Origin: Leptasterias polaris
Lineage: Eukaryota > Echinodermata > Asteroidea > Forcipulatida > Asteriidae
Direction of reading: 5' to 3'
Length of the DNA: 64,000 nt
Assembly (NCBI GenBank): GCA_037783415.1
Contig: JAZGTN010000225.1
Coordinates: 558,001 to 622,000 of the forward strand
Part shown: positions 59,491 through 64,000 of the stretch, in pieces
Layout: each line of letters starts with the position of its first letter
Position numbering within the stretch: position 1 is the first letter of the stretch
The notes under the pieces: generated by a model
Told to the model about the DNA's origin: nothing
What the model saw: the letters and a program-made list of their open reading frames with translations, nothing else
Database searches by the model: none
Translations under genes and position numbers: made by a program

Positions 59491-62400
59491 ATGGCACGAG
59501 AAAGTTTGGTGAAAAGATGCAAGAATTTAGTGCATGGACTTCTGTTTGATCCCAGCTACCTTTGGATGACAGCTGGAATGCTGTGGTTGGCTGAAATAGT
59601 CGTAAATATCCTTGTTATCCAGAATGTGAAATGTAAGTTTGTGACCATGAATTCACCTGAACTGAAACTTGAAAAGTAACTGAGCAGTTGACTGTGCAGC
59701 CCTGGTAGGACGTCAGTCAGTGCACTGCACTGCTGGGTATATTATATAAAGATCCTGTACAATACGAACACAATTTTAGGTACACATTTTTCATATTTTT
59801 ACCTGATCTGAGAAGCTGAAACTCCATTCATATATTCTTGGTGTCCATCTACACTTTTTATGAATTCACAACTAACAAATACATCCATTCCATGGATGAC
59901 ATTATTTCCGAAAATAAGTCCCGAGTTGTGCACTAGCGATGTGACCATCGTGTACTGATTGACTGTTATTGTTAAGGCTCATGTGCGCATGCGCGATATG
60001 CATAACATTATGATCTACAAAGAACGCGCATGCGCGTAAGCATTCTCAACACCGCGGTTCACAAGCTGTCAGTTTAGGCTGTCGCAACAAATGCGTCAAT
60101 TTCCATTTTATTTTCACAATAATGTCATCCAAGGATAAAATTTACAATTCTGAATAGAGCAGGCGTAAAGTTCAGGACACAAAGAATATGTGAGTCAAGT
60201 TTCAGCTTCCTCAAAAAGGTAAAAATATGAAAAAATGTTATCATAAATTTTTTCGCAATGGCAGAGCCCCTTTATACCCTGGACTCCGTCGCGTCGTATG
60301 CAACAGAGGAGTCCAACCTGGGCTATGACTGTGTAGCTATGTTATAGTAAAAATTTCTTTTTATCAAATATATTAAAATTTTACATCAAATTAAAGGTCT
60401 ACTCAGGAGAAATTCAATCAATGGTGCAAACCCCACTGTCATAGGTGCTTTCGTTAATGAGTTATGCCTTCCAAAAGACAACAAACACGCGGCACTCTTC
60501 TGGCCGCCGACTGAGGTACAGAGATTGTTAAATTAAGACCACCCACACTACTCAAGCAAATCAGCCCTATCCCTAACGCGCACTCAAATGTTCAAAAATG
60601 AGATTTTACCGAGTACTTGGTTTAATTAAAACCTCCGTAAATTGCATGCACGACCTCGCGCTGGAACAAAACCCAACTTTTCATAATCAAAAATGGACAA
60701 GGATTAAACTGATATAGGTTTGACAGCATACCCCACCGTCGCTGAATGTATACATTCTTTTAAAATAGGAAATTTAGTCAAAATTTTGCCCAAAGTGGTA
60801 AAAAAATACATAAAAACCTTATTTCTTCACCGATTGAGACGGGGAAAAAAGCACTGTAAACTTCCTAATTCTCTTTCTATCAATAGATGGCGTTATTTTG
60901 GGGGTAGAAGTCAAGAGAGGGCGGTATTAATTGAAAAACAGTGACCACATTTTTCTATCAAAAAAGTTCAAAAATGGCTGCGCTCGCGGTAGTCGCGTCG
61001 GTGACCATGCTCTGAATCTTTTTGATGCTTGAAAAAGTGAGGTAAATTTGTGCCTTTTTTCAAAAGGATTATGAAAGAAGAGAGTTTTATTGACATACAG
61101 GAGTAATTTGAAGCTCAGACAGCATGTTAGGTCGAAGTAACATTAATTTGAAAAACCTCTTTTTTGTGTGCGGCCAGAATAGGAAATGTCAATATCGCGC
61201 GACCTATAACATAGCTAGACTGTGCCAGTGACAGTGACAGTGACAGACAGATGTACTGATGAGTGACACTGACAAAAGTGACACTGACACTGACACTCAG
61301 TGACAGTGGAGTGTTACACTCACTGACTCAGTCTACTCATCACACTTGTAGTTGTACTTCATGACCTACAGTCACACTACAGCACAGGTCACCCAAAACA
61401 CACACCTTTCTTATTCTTGACACGTCAACTTGTTTTATTTACTCCATGCTCAGACATTGTTGTGCTTTACTGGGGCTGGAACGCATTTTGCTGAGATTTT
61501 ACTCCCATTCTCAATTTAATTACTCTACTCTACTATTTTTACACAATAACATTAACAATGAGATAATTTGTGTCAAACGCAAAGAGGGCAGTAATCATCA
61601 TGGTCATGGTGGTCGTGTGGTAGGCCTACATGTACGTGTGAATTTCACTCACTGACACTGACGGGACCTGTCTGCCAGTGCAATGGCGGTAGAGTTGTGA
61701 TGACACACTGAGTGTGTGTGTGAGATAGACCCAGTAACTAGGGCGCTGTGCTCCAAATCAAGTGAACGAAGCGATGATGATGACGATGTCAATAGTCCCC
61801 CTGATGTCTATCAATCATTAGAAACAGGTGCCCACCACATTAGGTCATGTGGTCACATGTCCAGTCATGTAGGTCAACTTCACTTTGCCAATGATGCATT
61901 TAGGTTGTGGATGAACAGTCATAAAGCCTATTGATAAACCATGGTGAATTTTGTCCACAAATATTGATCTCTTATAAATTTAATTCTTAAAACCAGAGGA
62001 TGGTAAGATTCACTAGTCCATACCAATGTTTCATTGATTTGATTTGATGGTTTTGTTTGTTCAGATACAGAGATTGATTGGGAAGCATACATGGATGAAG
62101 TAGAAGGTGTTATTAATGGAACGTACGACTACATGCAGCTCAAAGGAGGAACTGGACCATTAGTGTAAGAACGAAAAAGTAGTCTTGCTGATTCTCAGAA
62201 CAATCACTTGCAGTATCAGTCGCTGTACCACCTGGATACGCCCGGCCACTTACTCACCCAACTGCCTTAGATTGCAAAGCATTTTGCGTCTCAGGTTTTA
62301 CACATTATAGCGGGTCACAGTAAACGAGCCTAGTTTTTAAGAAGGAATACTTTTATTACCCTTTTTATGATATGAATCTTGATATATTTAACCAAAATAA

Positions 62401-64000
62401 TAGCCTTCAATATTGTTCACTTATTACTGTTTTATTGTTATTTCCTTTCCCTTGTAGTTATCCTGCAGGGTTTGTGTACATCTTTATGGGGTTTTATTAC
62501 ATGACGGACAAAGGACGGAATATAAGACTTGCTCAGTTCATGTTTGCTGGTCTCTATTTGATAACTCTTCTGCTTGTCTTCAGAATCTACAACAGAACAA
62601 AGAGGGTAGGTTCTCTCAAATGTTCAGGCCTGATATTTCATGGAGGCGACAGATTCAATTGTCTCCAAACTCCTGGTCGTTGCCTTGGTGCCCCTGGCCA
62701 TTGCCTTAGTGCCCCTGGCCATTGCCTTAGTACCCCTTGCCATTGCCTTGGTGCTCCTGGCCGTTGCCTTGGTGCCCCTGGCCGTTGCCTTGGTGCCCCT
62801 GGCCGCTGCCTTGGTGCTCCTGGCCGCTGCCTTGGTGCCCCTGGCCATTGCCTTGGTACCCCTTACCATTGCCTTGGTACCCCTTACCATTGCCTTGGTG
62901 CCCCTGGCCATAGCCTCCATGTCCATTTCCAGTGCACTTTGTTTAGGAAAGGGGTTTGCCCCAATGGTTGGCAGTACACTGTGCTGTATTGCATTGTAAG
63001 CACTTTAATTACAAGGTGCTCTGGTATATAAATAGGTCTCATAACTGAAACATAGCTCTGCGTGCCTTTTGTAAAATTAATGTTTGCTTTGAGGCATCCG
63101 CCAGGTTTGATGAAACGCTGTATAAGAACTGTGCATTATTGTTATTAGTACAGATTTTGATGCTACTGTACATTTTCGTTAAGGTCAAGAAGGTTGGACT
63201 GTCACTGTCTTGCTCAAGGATATAAGTGCCGAGACCGGGACCTGAACCCTAAGACCTTGATCATGGTGTGCCCATCTTTCTTTTCCTGCTACTTAATTCA
63301 ATGTAAACCAAACCAGGGCAGGAAGGGAAAAATAGTCTGGTACCTTTCTAGTAGAATGAGAATCGGTATCGAGTAGTGTTATTTCCTCAAGGGGAGCAAG
63401 ACTAAATATTGAGGCAGCATGATAATGGACTATACTCTTGACAAAACCAGAGCTTGAGTTTGTTGCACTAGATTGCACGGCCACGACACTGCCACCAATT
63501 GTCTCAGGTTTTGACTGTAGAATACAAGAAGGGAATTGCAGGTTTACAACTACTGACTTTGTTTTTGAATATTTTCTTGTGTAGGTTCCGCCGTACGTCT
63601 TATTCTTCATGTGCTGTGCGTCTTATCGAATCCATTCCATCTACATCTTGCGGATGTTCAATGATCCTGTAGCGATGTTTTTCCTTTATCTGGCAATAAA
63701 TCTTTTTATAGATGGAAGATGGAACTGGGGCTGCTTTTGGTTCAGGTGAGACGAGTAGAATAGTCAGTATACATAGTTTAATCATTTCGGGTCTGCATCT
63801 ATGGGAGTGTCATCTGAGTGGGGGTATGGGTCTGTGGTACCCTGCACCACCCTGTTACTTTATAACTCTTTTCAAGTTTTCCTACCATCATATTTTGTTA
63901 CTTTTATAACTCTTGTTCATACCATCATGTATTTGTTTCAGTATTGGTGTGTCCGTGAAGATGAACATTCTTCTCTTCTCTCCTGCTCTTCTCCTATTGC
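59491..64000 (+). CDS. ALG3: ALG3, Dol-P-Man:Man5GlcNAc2-PP-Dol alpha-1,3-mannosyltransferase (3' end outside window)
   Basis: Coding exons 59491-59632, 62065-62164, 62458-62605, 63585-63745 and 63942 to beyond 64000, GT-AG with continuous frame, giving the first 203 aa of a family of about 440. ALG3 is an ER multi-pass enzyme that adds the first lumenal mannose from dolichol-phosphate-mannose to the N-glycan precursor. Signature segments are TEIDWEAYM (the acidic first lumenal loop, catalytic in this family), [39 protein letters not shown] and [10 protein letters not shown], then SVKMN in the last visible exon. The start is the ATG at 59491, with no in-frame upstream ATG nearby. Intron 1 (2.4 kb) and intron 3 carry repeats. 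Confidence 0.96.
59985..60035. promoter_or_regulatory. Two GCGCATGCGC (NRF1-like) palindromes
   Basis: Exact GCGCATGCGC at 59985-59994 and 60026-60035 in ALG3 intron 1. The motif equals the known NRF1 core; occupancy is untested. Confidence 0.5.
60110..60315. repeat. Dispersed repeat shared with 7160-7385
   Basis: Ends in CCCTGGACTCCGTCGCGT followed by a TGCAA block, and aligns collinearly with the Y-box intron copy. In ALG3 intron 1. Confidence 0.65.
61205..61330. repeat. Degenerate GTGACA/CACTGA simple repeat
   Basis: Repeated CAGTGACAGTGACAGTGACA and GTGACACTGACACTGACACT blocks in ALG3 intron 1. Confidence 0.8.
62660..62930. repeat. 21-bp minisatellite, about 12 copies, in ALG3 intron 3
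   Basis: Units of CCTGGCCATTGCCTTGGTGC type repeat about twelve times, beginning about 55 bp after the exon 3 donor. Variants include GCCGTTGCC, GCCGCTGCC and CTTACCATTGCC. Because 21 is a multiple of three, several frames on both strands stay open. These are not genes. Confidence 0.93.
63085..63260. mobile_element. Retroelement fragments (LINE-like tail and reversed SINE piece)
   Basis: GAAACGCTGTATAAGAACTG followed by ATT units (63110-63150) looks like an ATT-type retroelement tail on the plus strand. About 63190-63260 on the minus strand reads GGGTTCAGGTCCCGG then CACTTATATCCTTGAGCAAG, matching the SINE head-body junction seen at 14060-14330. Confidence 0.5.

Noticed and set aside
62372..63031. 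219-aa ORF with Cys/Gly-rich repeats
   Set aside because: It is ALG3 exon 3 read through its donor into a 21-bp intronic minisatellite.

Overview
The window is animal nuclear DNA: AT-rich, with multi-exon genes using GT-AG introns, long intergenic and intronic stretches, and many degraded transposable elements. Gene content plus repeat style (tRNA-derived SINEs, LINE tails ending in ATT or AATG microsatellites, and ten copies of the octamer TAGGCCTA) suggest a marine invertebrate deuterostome, most likely an echinoderm. That taxonomic call is inference. Exon junctions below were placed by hand from splice signals, reading-frame continuity and remembered family conservation; no database was searched.

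Layout. (1) 2.36-7.65 kb, minus strand: a complete 7-exon Y-box cold-shock protein (274 aa) whose introns hold a SINE and a near-perfect fold-back transposon with a 9-bp target duplication. (2) 9.9-11.2 kb: a broken LINE reverse transcriptase on the minus strand. (3) 11.96-14.43 kb, plus strand: a canonical 154-aa eIF5A. (4) 20.98-22.70 kb, plus strand: a second, divergent eIF5A with the same intron positions but a strongly diverged C-terminal half. (5) 23.73-28.03 kb, minus strand: a 210-aa EFHD1/EFHD2 (swiprosin)-like EF-hand protein, convergent with the second eIF5A. (6) 28.3-37 kb: a transposon-rich gap with MITEs, a GC-rich inverted-repeat element and a decayed piggyBac element carrying a MITE inside its transposase. 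(7) 37.44-51.30 kb, minus strand: a class A GPCR in two coding exons split inside TM4 by a 12.1-kb intron. That intron contains the most unusual object here, a 2-kb element with inverted-repeat ends filled with about 45 copies of a 16-bp perfect palindrome. (8) 57.43-59.19 kb, minus strand: a small cysteine-rich, probably GPI-anchored protein of folate-receptor type. It lies head to head, 298 bp apart, with (9) ALG3, plus strand from 59.49 kb and cut by the window end.

The genes do not form one pathway. Three are housekeeping (mRNA binding, translation elongation, N-glycan assembly) and two are membrane proteins. The coordinated arrangements are the eIF5A pair and the divergent ALG3/folate-receptor-like pair, which probably shares a promoter.
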